NCBI GenBank assembly: GCA_020426065.1
Contig: JAGQQT010000250.1
Span: forward strand, 1-6,258
Direction: 5' to 3'
DNA length: 6,258 nt
Source of the DNA: Planctomycetaceae bacterium
Lineage (GTDB): Bacteria; Planctomycetota; Planctomycetia; Planctomycetales; Planctomycetaceae
Positions 1-6,258 of the stretch are shown here, in pieces. Numbering within the stretch: the first letter of the stretch is position 1; the number at the start of each line of letters is the position of its first letter. Both the position numbers and the translations under genes were made by a program. The notes below the pieces were generated by a model. The model saw only the letters and a program-made list of their open reading frames with translations. It was not told the DNA's origin and did no database searches.

Positions 1-1183
1 GATTCTCGCAGCAACCCAGATGTGCCTGGCTGATGTCCTGCAGAATGAATCGCTCCAGCAATAACTGAACCGCCAGGAACTGCAGCAGTGATCCAGCGGG
101 AATCGGGTGCACCACCCAGTCCACTCCCGACTCCAGCTGATGAATCATTCCGGCCCAGCCACGAATGGACAGCAGAGTTTGAACGATGAACTCCTCCCAG
201 TCAGACTCCGGAATTTCCAGTGCTGCCAGGGATTCCTGAACTGAAGTTTCCGGGGTCACATTCTGCTTGAGGATGCGAGCCAGTTCCTGTCCCAACGCAG
301 GAAGGCTGCGGGAACAGACGCAACCGCAGTTGGCGTACATCGTGCAGAAAGACCGGAAGAATCCCTCATCTCTTAACGGCAATGTCCAGCCACAATACCC
401 CTGATCGATAAAGCCAGCCGTAAACCGGATCAGGACGTCGTGCACATCACGATCAACATCTTCACCGGTCGCCCGGAGAAACAGATCCCGCCTCCTGATG
501 AATTGACGGGATGATCGCGACTCCTGCTCGACACCAGTACCTGCCAGGCAGATGCGCCACAACAGATGCAGGGTAAAGGACTCCCAGGCAGAATCTTTCC
601 AGTCGGTAAAGTGAGCACCATAGCGGTCCAATGACTCGGTCAGTTCACTCCCCGAATGCGATGCATTCTCCTGATGCGCCCGCATCCAGTCCCGAGATGC
701 ATTCAACAACTGTTGACGGGACTCTGCCGAAATCCCCGGCTGAAAACGCTCAAAAGCATCTGTCTCTGCCACAATCCAGCGAAGTTCGGCATCAGGCCCG
801 ATGTGCAGCGGATGCAGCAGCATGGACATGCGGATTTCAAACCGGCTTCCCAAACCATGAAAAGCATCATGTGCTCCTGGCCCCAGATCTTCAGCCAGAA
901 CCGCTTCCAGATCATCCCGAGTAATTCTCCCCTGGGTAAACAGTCGGCGATATTCCTTTTCTGAGAAATAAGGCTGGGCGTCAAACCGCTTCATCCCGGA
1001 GATGACTGCCTGTGAGAATGGCTCCTGCTCGAAGGCGTGCAGCGTATTGTGATGCACGAAAACTTCAATCGGCCCCTGAGCTGGCAGAAAGTGGGCGGCA
1101 TGTTCTACCAGGTGCCGCAATTCATCATCAGAATGATGGACCGTAACGGGACCCTCAACTGCATCACTGGCCAATGTATTCAA
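1..1183 (-). CDS. dabA: DabA-type inorganic carbon transporter subunit (UPF0753/DUF2309), N-terminal part, cut by the left edge
   Basis: An uninterrupted minus-strand frame gives 394 residues before the window ends. Seen: an HHNTLHAF motif at residues 44-51 following the segment HFLPAQGPIEVFV, a DQGYCGWTLP segment at 260-269 leading into GFFRSF, and an RGWAGM motif at 341-346. I recognise these as hallmarks of the DUF2309/DabA family. In that family the protein is a cytoplasmic, beta-carbonic-anhydrase-like zinc subunit that pairs with the membrane protein DabB to accumulate CO2 as bicarbonate. The zinc ligands described for the Halothiobacillus protein (Cys351, Asp353, His524, Cys539) are not identifiable here: no CxD motif occurs in the visible part, so the metal site must lie beyond the edge. 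There is no in-frame ATG near the start. The frame opens after a TGA at 1196-1198; TTG codons lie at 1192, 1183 and 1174, and 1183 has the best ribosome-site spacing. Family is fairly sure; the exact start is not. Confidence 0.85.
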   Translation of the reverse strand, partial: MNTLASDAVEGPVTVHHSDDELRHLVEHAAHFLPAQGPIEVFVHHNTLHAFEQEPFSQAVISGMKRFDAQPYFSEKEYRRLFTQGRITRDDLEAVLAEDLGPGAHDAFHGLGSRFEIRMSMLLHPLHIGPDAELRWIVAETDAFERFQPGISAESRQQLLNASRDWMRAHQENASHSGSELTESLDRYGAHFTDWKDSAWESFTLHLLWRICLAGTGVEQESRSSRQFIRRRDLFLRATGEDVDRDVHDVLIRFTAGFIDQGYCGWTLPLRDEGFFRSFCTMYANCGCVCSRSLPALGQELARILKQNVTPETSVQESLAALEIPESDWEEFIVQTLLSIRGWAGMIHQLESGVDWVVHPIPAGSLLQFLAVQLLLERFILQDISQAHLGCCEN

Positions 1184-1192
1184 CGGGGTCAA

Positions 1193-1197
1193 CTCTC
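1193..1197 (-). promoter_or_regulatory. Weak ribosome binding site deciding the dabA TTG start
   Basis: On the minus strand GAGAG ends nine bases before the TTG at 1183 and directly abuts the TTG at 1192. The spacing therefore favours 1183. The match to a Shine-Dalgarno sequence is only partial, so TTG at 1174 cannot be excluded. Confidence 0.4.
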
Positions 1198-1293
1198 AGG
1201 AGGGAATACAGGTGGGGATATTGAATTGAACAAAGCAATCAGGGATAGTGGTTGCTCCAGTCATTAACGCAGCAAAAATCAGACCACAACTTC

Positions 1294-1309
1294 CCAAAAT
1301 CTGTTTTGG
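1294..1309. repeat. Short perfect inverted repeat, CCAAAA-N4-TTTTGG
   Basis: Two six-base arms at 1294-1299 and 1304-1309 are perfectly complementary around a four-base loop. The repeat is about 110 bases upstream of the proposed dabA start. It could be an operator half-site pair or a small RNA hairpin in a dabA leader. It is short and AT-rich enough to be chance. Confidence 0.3.
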
Positions 1310-1325
1310 CAGACATCCGGCAGGG

Positions 1326-1335
1326 TCCAATTGGA
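1326..1335. repeat. 10-base perfect palindrome TCCAATTGGA
   Basis: A perfect dyad in the gap upstream of dabA. A second CCAATTG core occurs about 40 bases away near 1368-1374, so a repeated regulator site is conceivable. No regulator family is recognised from the motif, and it may be chance. Confidence 0.3.
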
Positions 1336-1401
1336 TGGACAAGGATCTCGAAACTCCATCGATCAAACCAATTGAGACACTGACATATCGCAAAAATATG
1401 C

Positions 1402-1425
1402 AAAACCTGATTTAAACCATTCAGG
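1402..1425 (-). terminator. Possible weak rho-independent terminator after the sucA/small-protein unit
   Basis: Reading the minus strand, CCTGA (1425-1421), a ten-base loop and TCAGG (1410-1406) are followed by four T (1405-1402), with a second T-run at 1396-1392. It lies about 55 bases after the stop codon of the small membrane protein gene, where a terminator is expected. The stem is only five pairs, so this is a weak candidate. Confidence 0.3.
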
Positions 1426-1480
1426 CGTTCTCGTCTCGTGCAGGCAACATATGTGCAATGAGTTGCAGATGCATGCAAAC

Positions 1481-1903
1481 TTATTCACTCGAATTTGCAG
1501 ATCCAATTTCCTCATCACGCTCAATCTGAGTGCGGATTTTTGTCAGCTCGTTGAGTGCTTCTTCCGGGAACAGAGGATCGAGTGTCTGTAACTCTTCCCG
1601 GAATGCGGCTGTTTCGGAGTCAACAGTCGTCAAGGGACGAGAAGTTCCTTCCGGCACAAACAGATTGGGTGGGGGCGTGGCTGGGGCAGGCATGGTCAGC
1701 AGCTTATTTTGCTGCCATCCTTCTTCAGATGAGACGGGCGAGATGCGGGAATTCCGGGGAGAATTTTCCGGTTGAGAAGACTCCAGAGCAACTTGATCTG
1801 AAGATTGGCGCGGAGCGGGAAGAGAGCGGGCGATCATCACACCTGCTCCCAGTCCAACCAGTAACATTCCGATCCAGACTGTCCGTTGATTCTGCTGCTC
1901 CAT
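1481..1903 (-). CDS. Small single-pass membrane protein of unknown function
   Basis: A 140-residue protein when started at the ATG at 1903; a GTG immediately before it (1906) would add one residue. The ATG is preferred because AAGGAG ends seven bases upstream. After a short polar start, a hydrophobic stretch (WIGMLLVGLGAGVMIA, about residues 10-25) looks like a membrane anchor or uncleaved signal. It is followed by a low-complexity Ser/Pro/Gln/Asn-rich region with a PAPATPPPN segment near 73-81, and a charged C-terminal part rich in Glu (EELQTLDPLFPEEALNELTK) that could form a helix. I do not recognise a family. The gene follows sucA after 30 bases on the same strand, so co-transcription is likely. 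A link to the oxoglutarate dehydrogenase complex is only positional. The composition suggests a fast-evolving, lineage-restricted protein with its tail outside the cytoplasm, or cytoplasmic if the anchor is reversed. Confidence 0.75.
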   Translation of the reverse strand: MEQQNQRTVWIGMLLVGLGAGVMIARSLPAPRQSSDQVALESSQPENSPRNSRISPVSSEEGWQQNKLLTMPAPATPPPNLFVPEGTSRPLTTVDSETAAFREELQTLDPLFPEEALNELTKIRTQIERDEEIGSANSSE

Positions 1904-1910
1904 CACCTCA

Positions 1911-1916
1911 CTCCTT
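1911..1916 (-). promoter_or_regulatory. Ribosome binding site of the small membrane protein gene
   Basis: AAGGAG on the minus strand, seven bases before the ATG at 1903 and four before the GTG at 1906. It is the best Shine-Dalgarno match in the window, lies in the short gap after the sucA stop, and supports the small gene being real and translated independently. Confidence 0.75.
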
Positions 1917-1933
1917 GAGGAGAAAATGTTCGA

Positions 1934-4792
1934 TCAATATCTGGCAAAGGCTGCTTCAATCAGGGAAGCCTGTTCCAGCTGATGACTTTTCTTGCTTCCA
2001 GTCGCCGGGCTGGCCGAAGCGTGCCGCTCAATGGACCGGAACGGATACTCGTCAAAGAATGACTGCCCGAAATGAGCTTTGAGGAAGCGGGAAGCCCCCA
2101 TGTTTTCTGGTTCTTCCTGAACCCAGCGGACTTCGGTTCCACTCGGATACCGGGCAAACACCTGCTGCAGGCGAACGTAAGGAAGCGGGTAAAGCTCTTC
2201 CAGACGCACAATCGCCACATCATGTCGATCCAGGTCTTCCCGCGCTGCCAGCAGATCATAATAAATCTTGCCGGAACAGAGCAGAATCCGTGTCACCGCC
2301 TGTGGATCCTGAATGGTCAGGTCATCCAGGACAGGATGGAACGTTCCGTTTACGAATTCTTCGAAATCCGAGACGCATTGCGGCAGTCGCAATAGACTCT
2401 TGGGGGTCATCATGATGAGCGGCTTCTTCCACTTCCGGAACACCTGTCGACGCAGACAATGGAAATGCTGAGCAGGCGTGGTCAGATTCGTGATCTGGAT
2501 GTTGTCTTCAGCAGCCAGCATGAGAAACCGTTCGAGCCGGGCACTGGAATGTTCCGGTCCCTGCCCTTCAAAACTGTGCGGCAGCATCATCACCAGGCCA
2601 CTGTACCGATCCCACTTATCCTCGGTGGAAGCAATAAACTGATCGATAATCACCTGGGCCGCATTGCAGAAGTCTCCAAACTGGGCTTCCCAGATAATCA
2701 TCCCTTCCGGGCAGTCCAGACTGTATCCGTATTCATATCCCAGCACCCCTGCTTCAGAGAGGGGACTGTTATGAATTTCAACGATGTTATTCCAGGGAGC
2801 CAGTTTCCGGAGTGCACAATGATATGCGCCATCATTCACGTCGTGTAGAACGGCGTGTCGTTGACTGAACGTTCCCCGCTCCACATCCTGACCAGTCATG
2901 CGGAAGGGACGGCCTTCAGCCACAATCGTCCCAAACGCCAGCAGCTCTGCCGCTGACCAGTCGAAGGGGCGTTTTCCCTGTCCCATTTCCCGCCGCTGTT
3001 CCAGCAGACGGACCAGCTTCCGATGCGGCGTGAACCCTTCCGGATAGTCGGTCAGCACATCCATCACGCGGTTCAGCTCATTCCGATCAACCTGGGTGAC
3101 CACAGAATCGGCTTCCGCCACACTTCCACCGTGATAACCGTACCAGTAACCACCGTAATGTTCGATACAGCGGATATACCGGTCCTGCTTGGCCATCGCC
3201 AGTTCTTTTTCGAGAACCTGTCGACGCTCTTCAACAATCGCCTGACCTTCATCCTGAGTAATCCCGCGCATCCCGATCAGATGATCGAAATAGCGCTGGA
3301 AGACGGTTGGATGCTGCTTGATATCCTTGTACATCAACGGCTGGGTGAATTCCGGTTCATCGCTTTCGTTGTGACCATGTTTACGGAAGCAGTACATGTC
3401 GATCACGACATCGCGATGGAATTTTTTGCGAAAATCAAGAGCCAGATTCACAACCTGGGCAACCGCTTCCGGATCTTCTCCGTTGACATGGAAAATCGGA
3501 ATCTGCAGCATCTTGGCGACATCGGTTGCGTAAGTGCACGAGCGAGACTGCTCTTTTGTGGTTGTGAAACCAATCTGGTTATTCACAATCACATGCAAAG
3601 CTCCACCCACGGCGTATCCGGGAAGTTCACTCAGGTTGAGTGTTTCCTGAACAATCCCTTCCCCGGCAAATGCTGCATCCCCATGAATGAGAATGGTCAG
3701 CCCCTGATTCATTGGTGGGGCACTATGGCGATCCGTCTTGGCCCTGAGCCGCCCCAGAGCAACCGGATTGATGAATTCCAGGTGGCTGGGATTGAAACAG
3801 AGCGACATGTGCGCTTTGTTTCCTTTCATGGTTTCCCAGTTACTGCTGAAACCCAGATGGTATTTCACATCTCCCCGGCCAATGTGCAGCTCCGGATCGG
3901 CATCGACAAACTCCCGGAAAATCTGCCGGTAGCTTTTGTGCATGATATTAGCCAGCACGTTGAGCCGGCCTCGGTGAGCCATGCCGATCACGATTTCGCG
4001 CGATCCCTCATCGGTCGCTTTTTCGATCGCCATATCGAGCAGAGGAATCAGGCTCTCCGCTCCTTCCAGCGAGAAGCTCTTCTCTCCAATGAACTTTTTC
4101 TGGACGAACTCTTCGAACAGCACTGCATCACTCAGCCTGGTCAGAATCCGTACCTGCTCCTCACGGGCGAGTTTGATGCGGTTTCCCGTGGTTTCCATGC
4201 GGGTCTGCAACCACTCCCGGACCCGTAAGGAATCGATATGCATAAACTGCACACCAATGGAGCGGCAATAGGTGGTTTTCAACCACTGCACAATCTGACG
4301 CAGCGTGCGGACTTCCGGGCCACCCATCCAGCTGGTGGAGAAACGGCGGTCCATATCTTCTTCGGTAAAGCCGTAGAATTCCGGTTTCAGTTCGGGCGGA
4401 TTGCCCCGTTTCTTCCCGAGTGGATCCACTTCTGAGAGAATATGTCCCCGAACCCGGTAGTTGCGAATCAACTGGTCGAGACGCTCCTGGCGGCCAGCCA
4501 CTTCCAGACGTTGGGGGCGTCTTAATCCCCCATCGGACATGGAGGGAGGATTAAAGATAGTAAACGGCTTATGGACCGGTCGCAGACTGGCAGACGCCTC
4601 TGCCCGGTTATCTTCTTCCAGCTTCGAGAAGTAGGCTCGCCAGTCGGGGCTGACATTTTCCGGGGATTTGAGAAACTGCTCGTAGAGCGTTTCCATAAAA
4701 AGCAAACTTTGAGCGTTATCTTCAATATGGAAGTCCCCTTCAGGGGCCCCATCTGCCGCACCGTTGGTCTGGTACGAATCTATCGTCGCCAT
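1934..4792 (-). CDS. sucA: 2-oxoglutarate dehydrogenase E1 component (thiamine-diphosphate dependent)
   Basis: Complete 952-residue protein, close to the length of E. coli SucA (933). It decarboxylates 2-oxoglutarate and passes the succinyl group to the lipoyl domain of E2 in the TCA cycle, in the cytoplasm. Visible layout: the N-terminal E2-contact segment ([12 protein letters not shown], about 30-41, then PDWRAYF); [12 protein letters not shown] near 184-195; the AHRGRLNVL active-site segment at 272-280 with His273; KYHLGFSS with His312; the thiamine-diphosphate/Mg motif from GDAAFAGEG (371-379) to NNQIG (404-408); [10 protein letters not shown] at 471-480; then the transketolase-like pyrimidine-binding domain with [12 protein letters not shown] (687-698), FGDFCNAAQ (705-713), [16 protein letters not shown] (737-752) and a C-terminal domain with [10 protein letters not shown] (891-900). 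No key residue appears missing. The ATG at 4792 fits the family N-terminus, but its ribosome site is weak (AGG at 4804-4806). sucB is not adjacent; a small membrane protein gene follows instead. Confidence 0.97.
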   Translation of the reverse strand: MATIDSYQTNGAADGAPEGDFHIEDNAQSLLFMETLYEQFLKSPENVSPDWRAYFSKLEEDNRAEASASLRPVHKPFTIFNPPSMSDGGLRRPQRLEVAGRQERLDQLIRNYRVRGHILSEVDPLGKKRGNPPELKPEFYGFTEEDMDRRFSTSWMGGPEVRTLRQIVQWLKTTYCRSIGVQFMHIDSLRVREWLQTRMETTGNRIKLAREEQVRILTRLSDAVLFEEFVQKKFIGEKSFSLEGAESLIPLLDMAIEKATDEGSREIVIGMAHRGRLNVLANIMHKSYRQIFREFVDADPELHIGRGDVKYHLGFSSNWETMKGNKAHMSLCFNPSHLEFINPVALGRLRAKTDRHSAPPMNQGLTILIHGDAAFAGEGIVQETLNLSELPGYAVGGALHVIVNNQIGFTTTKEQSRSCTYATDVAKMLQIPIFHVNGEDPEAVAQVVNLALDFRKKFHRDVVIDMYCFRKHGHNESDEPEFTQPLMYKDIKQHPTVFQRYFDHLIGMRGITQDEGQAIVEERRQVLEKELAMAKQDRYIRCIEHYGGYWYGYHGGSVAEADSVVTQVDRNELNRVMDVLTDYPEGFTPHRKLVRLLEQRREMGQGKRPFDWSAAELLAFGTIVAEGRPFRMTGQDVERGTFSQRHAVLHDVNDGAYHCALRKLAPWNNIVEIHNSPLSEAGVLGYEYGYSLDCPEGMIIWEAQFGDFCNAAQVIIDQFIASTEDKWDRYSGLVMMLPHSFEGQGPEHSSARLERFLMLAAEDNIQITNLTTPAQHFHCLRRQVFRKWKKPLIMMTPKSLLRLPQCVSDFEEFVNGTFHPVLDDLTIQDPQAVTRILLCSGKIYYDLLAAREDLDRHDVAIVRLEELYPLPYVRLQQVFARYPSGTEVRWVQEEPENMGASRFLKAHFGQSFFDEYPFRSIERHASASPATGSKKSHQLEQASLIEAAFARY

Positions 4793-4866
4793 GGCTGTGA
4801 GAACCTACCGGGATCAATCCGTTCCCGTCTTTGCGTGGTATCATGTTCACTCGAAGCGCATTGCTT

Positions 4867-4895
4867 CTTATAGCGGATTGTCGCAGATTCATCAA
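4867..4895 (-). promoter_or_regulatory. Predicted sigma-70-like promoter for sucA
   Basis: On the minus strand TTGATG (4895-4890, four of six to TTGACA) is separated by exactly 17 bases from TATAAG (4872-4867, five of six to TATAAT). Transcription would start near 4860, giving a leader of about 68 bases before the sucA ATG. The spacing and the -10 quality make this the best promoter candidate in the window. It is read by eye only. Confidence 0.5.
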
Positions 4896-4974
4896 AACCA
4901 ACAAGTGGGATGGACAGCGTTTTCACAGAGAACTGGACAGAAAAATCCAGATCCTGCAAATTTCCCACCCGATC

Positions 4975-5004
4975 TTGATCTGAGCGAATCAAACGACATA
5001 CGAT
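4975..5004 (+). promoter_or_regulatory. Weak candidate promoter for the rightward MFS gene
   Basis: TTGATC (4975-4980) and TACGAT (4999-5004) each match four of six consensus bases and are 18 bases apart. Transcription would begin near 5011, about 45 bases before the proposed TTG start of the permease gene. The position is right for a divergent promoter, but the match is poor. Confidence 0.25.
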
Positions 5005-5056
5005 GACGTGCACATGGTGTTCCTGTTCTGAATGATTTCAAGAATTCGAGATCGTT

Positions 5057-6258
5057 TTGTCTCTGTTAATCTGGCAATCGAAACTCGCTGAGGTTGAAGC
5101 CTCACTGCCTGCTTCCGCACGCTCCACGCTGCGGAAGGATTTACGCTGGACAATCAATGACGGAGCGGCCTTCGGTCTGATGGTTGGGCTGGGGGAAACG
5201 TATCTCCCCGCGTTTGTCCTGGCGATTGGACTGGGAGAACTGGCAGCCGGGATGATTGGCAGCTTACCTCTGTTTCTGGGAGGTGTGCTGCAATTAATTT
5301 CACCGTATGCCATCCAGTTACTGCAGTCCCACAAACGTTGGATCGTCCTGTGTTCTGTGCTCCAGGCACTGATGTTTGTCCCGCTGATCATTGCGGCCAT
5401 TCTTGGAAAGACCACACTGACTTCAGTCATGCTGGTGGCCTCCATTTATTGGGCCAGCAGCCTGGCAACCGGCCCTGCCTGGAATACCTGGATTGGCACC
5501 ATCATTCCCAAACCGATTCGCCCCCGCTTTTTTGCCTCCCGGACTCGAATCTCCCAGGCATGTGTTTTCACCGGCTTTCTGGCGGCGGGACTTTTTCTGG
5601 AATGGGCTAACCATCACGAAAAAACACTCCTGGCGTTTGCCGTCCTGTTTACACTCTCGTGCGTGGCACGGCTGGTTTCCTCATTCTCCCTGGCCATGCA
5701 GAGTGAACCCAAACCGATACCACGGAGTACGAACGGACACTCACTCAAAGAGGCGTTTCTGGAAACCTGCCGAGGTCCAGGGGGGCCGTCTCCTGATTTT
5801 TCTGGGGATGTTTCAGGCAGCGGTGCAGTTGTCCGGACCCTACTTCACTCCATTCATGTTCAATCGACTGCTGCTCAGTTATGACGAATTCATGATGCTG
5901 ATCGCGGTCGCGTTTCTGGCCCGCATCATCTCCCTGCCCGCCTGGGGACACTGGGCTCACAGGCATGGTGCCCGTCAACTGCTCTGGATTGGTGCACTGG
6001 GAATTGCCCCGGTCAGCATGGGCTGGGTGGTTTCCCAGCAGTTCTACTGGCTGATGCTGATCCAGGTCTATTCAGGGATGGTCTGGGCTGCTTACGAACT
6101 GGCTTTCTTCCTGATGTTCTTTGAATCCATCCCGGAAGAAAAACGGACAAGCATGCTGACCGTTTACAACCTGATCAACGTCACGGCCTGGGTTTCCGGA
6201 GCTGCGCTGGGAGGATTCATTCTCTATCGCATGGATACTCAGTTTGAAGGTTATCTGC
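5057..6258 (+). pseudogene. MFS-type permease, frame broken near 5780 and cut by the right edge
   Basis: The first frame (5057-5884) begins [16 protein letters not shown] and carries about six hydrophobic segments: roughly residues 38-58, 60-85, 94-115, 118-140, 165-182 and 188-210. These are the first half of a major facilitator superfamily permease. From about 5787 the matching second half continues in the next frame ([20 protein letters not shown]...), with about five more helices and no stop up to the edge, while the original frame degenerates and ends at the TGA at 5882. Dropping one G from the GGGGGG run at 5780-5785 joins the halves cleanly ([12 protein letters not shown]). This is therefore either a one-base insertion making a pseudogene or a homopolymer sequence error. 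Substrate is unknown; the conserved [10 protein letters not shown] segment in helix 1 is typical of a little-studied MFS group. No ATG fits the frame: TTG at 5057, with GAG six bases upstream, is the best start but is weak. The last helix and C-terminus lie outside the window. Confidence 0.7.

Larger units (their letters stand above)
1184..1480. other. 297-base intergenic region upstream of dabA
   Basis: No credible gene was found: the small open frames in this stretch have no ribosome site and no recognisable protein character. The stretch is more AT-rich than the flanking genes. It holds a perfect 10-base palindrome, a 6-base inverted repeat and a terminator-like hairpin (listed separately). 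It should contain the dabA promoter and the 3' end of the sucA transcript, but I could not find a convincing pair of -35/-10 boxes on the minus strand. Confidence 0.7.

Noticed and set aside
430..984. Several 60-100 codon open frames on both strands across 430-984
   Set aside because: They are other-frame shadows of the continuous dabA reading frame, which has clear family motifs.
1446..1477. Small palindromes ACATATGT and TGCATGCA after the small membrane protein gene
   Set aside because: Each is eight bases and compositionally simple; expected by chance in AT-rich intergenic DNA.
1196..1478. Two short minus-strand open frames (1196-1393 and 1239-1478) in the gap upstream of dabA
   Set aside because: They overlap each other, lack a ribosome site and have irregular composition (Cys/Arg-rich) typical of non-coding DNA.
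1555..2082. A 175-codon plus-strand open frame across the small membrane protein gene and the sucA 3' end
   Set aside because: It is antisense to two genes with better evidence (a ribosome site for one, family motifs for the other) and has no protein-like features.
3023..4228. A 401-codon open frame on the plus strand antisense to sucA
   Set aside because: It lies wholly inside the well-supported sucA gene, has no ribosome site and reads as a shadow of conserved E1 codons; its protein has no recognisable domain.
4933..4950. Inverted repeat CTGGA/TCCAG in the divergent intergenic region
   Set aside because: The stem is only five pairs with an eight-base loop and no T-run; too short to call a terminator or operator.
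1..6258. CRISPR arrays, tRNA or rRNA genes, insertion sequences
   Set aside because: No regularly spaced repeats, tRNA-like cloverleaf sequences, rRNA motifs, transposase motifs or terminal inverted repeats were seen.

Overview
The window looks like a chromosomal stretch from a bacterium, most likely a planctomycete (Gimesia/Rubinisphaera-like). This is inferred from the overall feel of the proteins: a free-standing 2-oxoglutarate dehydrogenase E1 gene, a DUF2309/DabA protein of the long type, and a planctomycete-like MFS permease. No 16S or other decisive marker is present, so the assignment is tentative.

Layout, left to right. (1) Positions 1-1183, minus strand: the N-terminal 394 residues of a DabA-type (UPF0753/DUF2309) inorganic-carbon transporter subunit, running off the left edge. 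It has no ATG and probably starts at TTG. (2) Positions 1184-1480: a 297-base non-coding gap with several short inverted repeats and a weak terminator-like hairpin. (3) Positions 1481-1903, minus strand: a small protein with one N-terminal membrane anchor and a proline-rich, acidic tail, of unknown function. (4) Positions 1934-4792, minus strand: a complete 952-residue 2-oxoglutarate dehydrogenase E1 (sucA/odhA). It lies 30 bases upstream of the small protein gene, so the two are probably one transcription unit. (5) Positions 4793-5056: a divergent intergenic region with a good sigma-70-like promoter for sucA and a weak candidate for the rightward gene. (6) Positions 5057 to the right edge, plus strand: a 12-helix MFS-type permease. 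Its frame breaks at a run of six G near 5780; the C-terminal half continues open in the next frame to the edge. It is either a pseudogene or carries a one-base sequence error.

Functionally, SucA is the thiamine-diphosphate E1 of the TCA-cycle oxoglutarate dehydrogenase complex. Its usual partner sucB (E2) is not adjacent. DabA normally works with the ND5/NuoL-like membrane protein DabB to take up CO2/bicarbonate; no dabB lies on the upstream side, so it would have to be beyond the left edge or elsewhere. No CRISPR array, tRNA, rRNA or mobile element was seen. I did not find a convincing new multi-gene system here. The points most worth a second look are the DabA gene with its non-ATG start, the broken MFS gene, and the small membrane protein attached to sucA.
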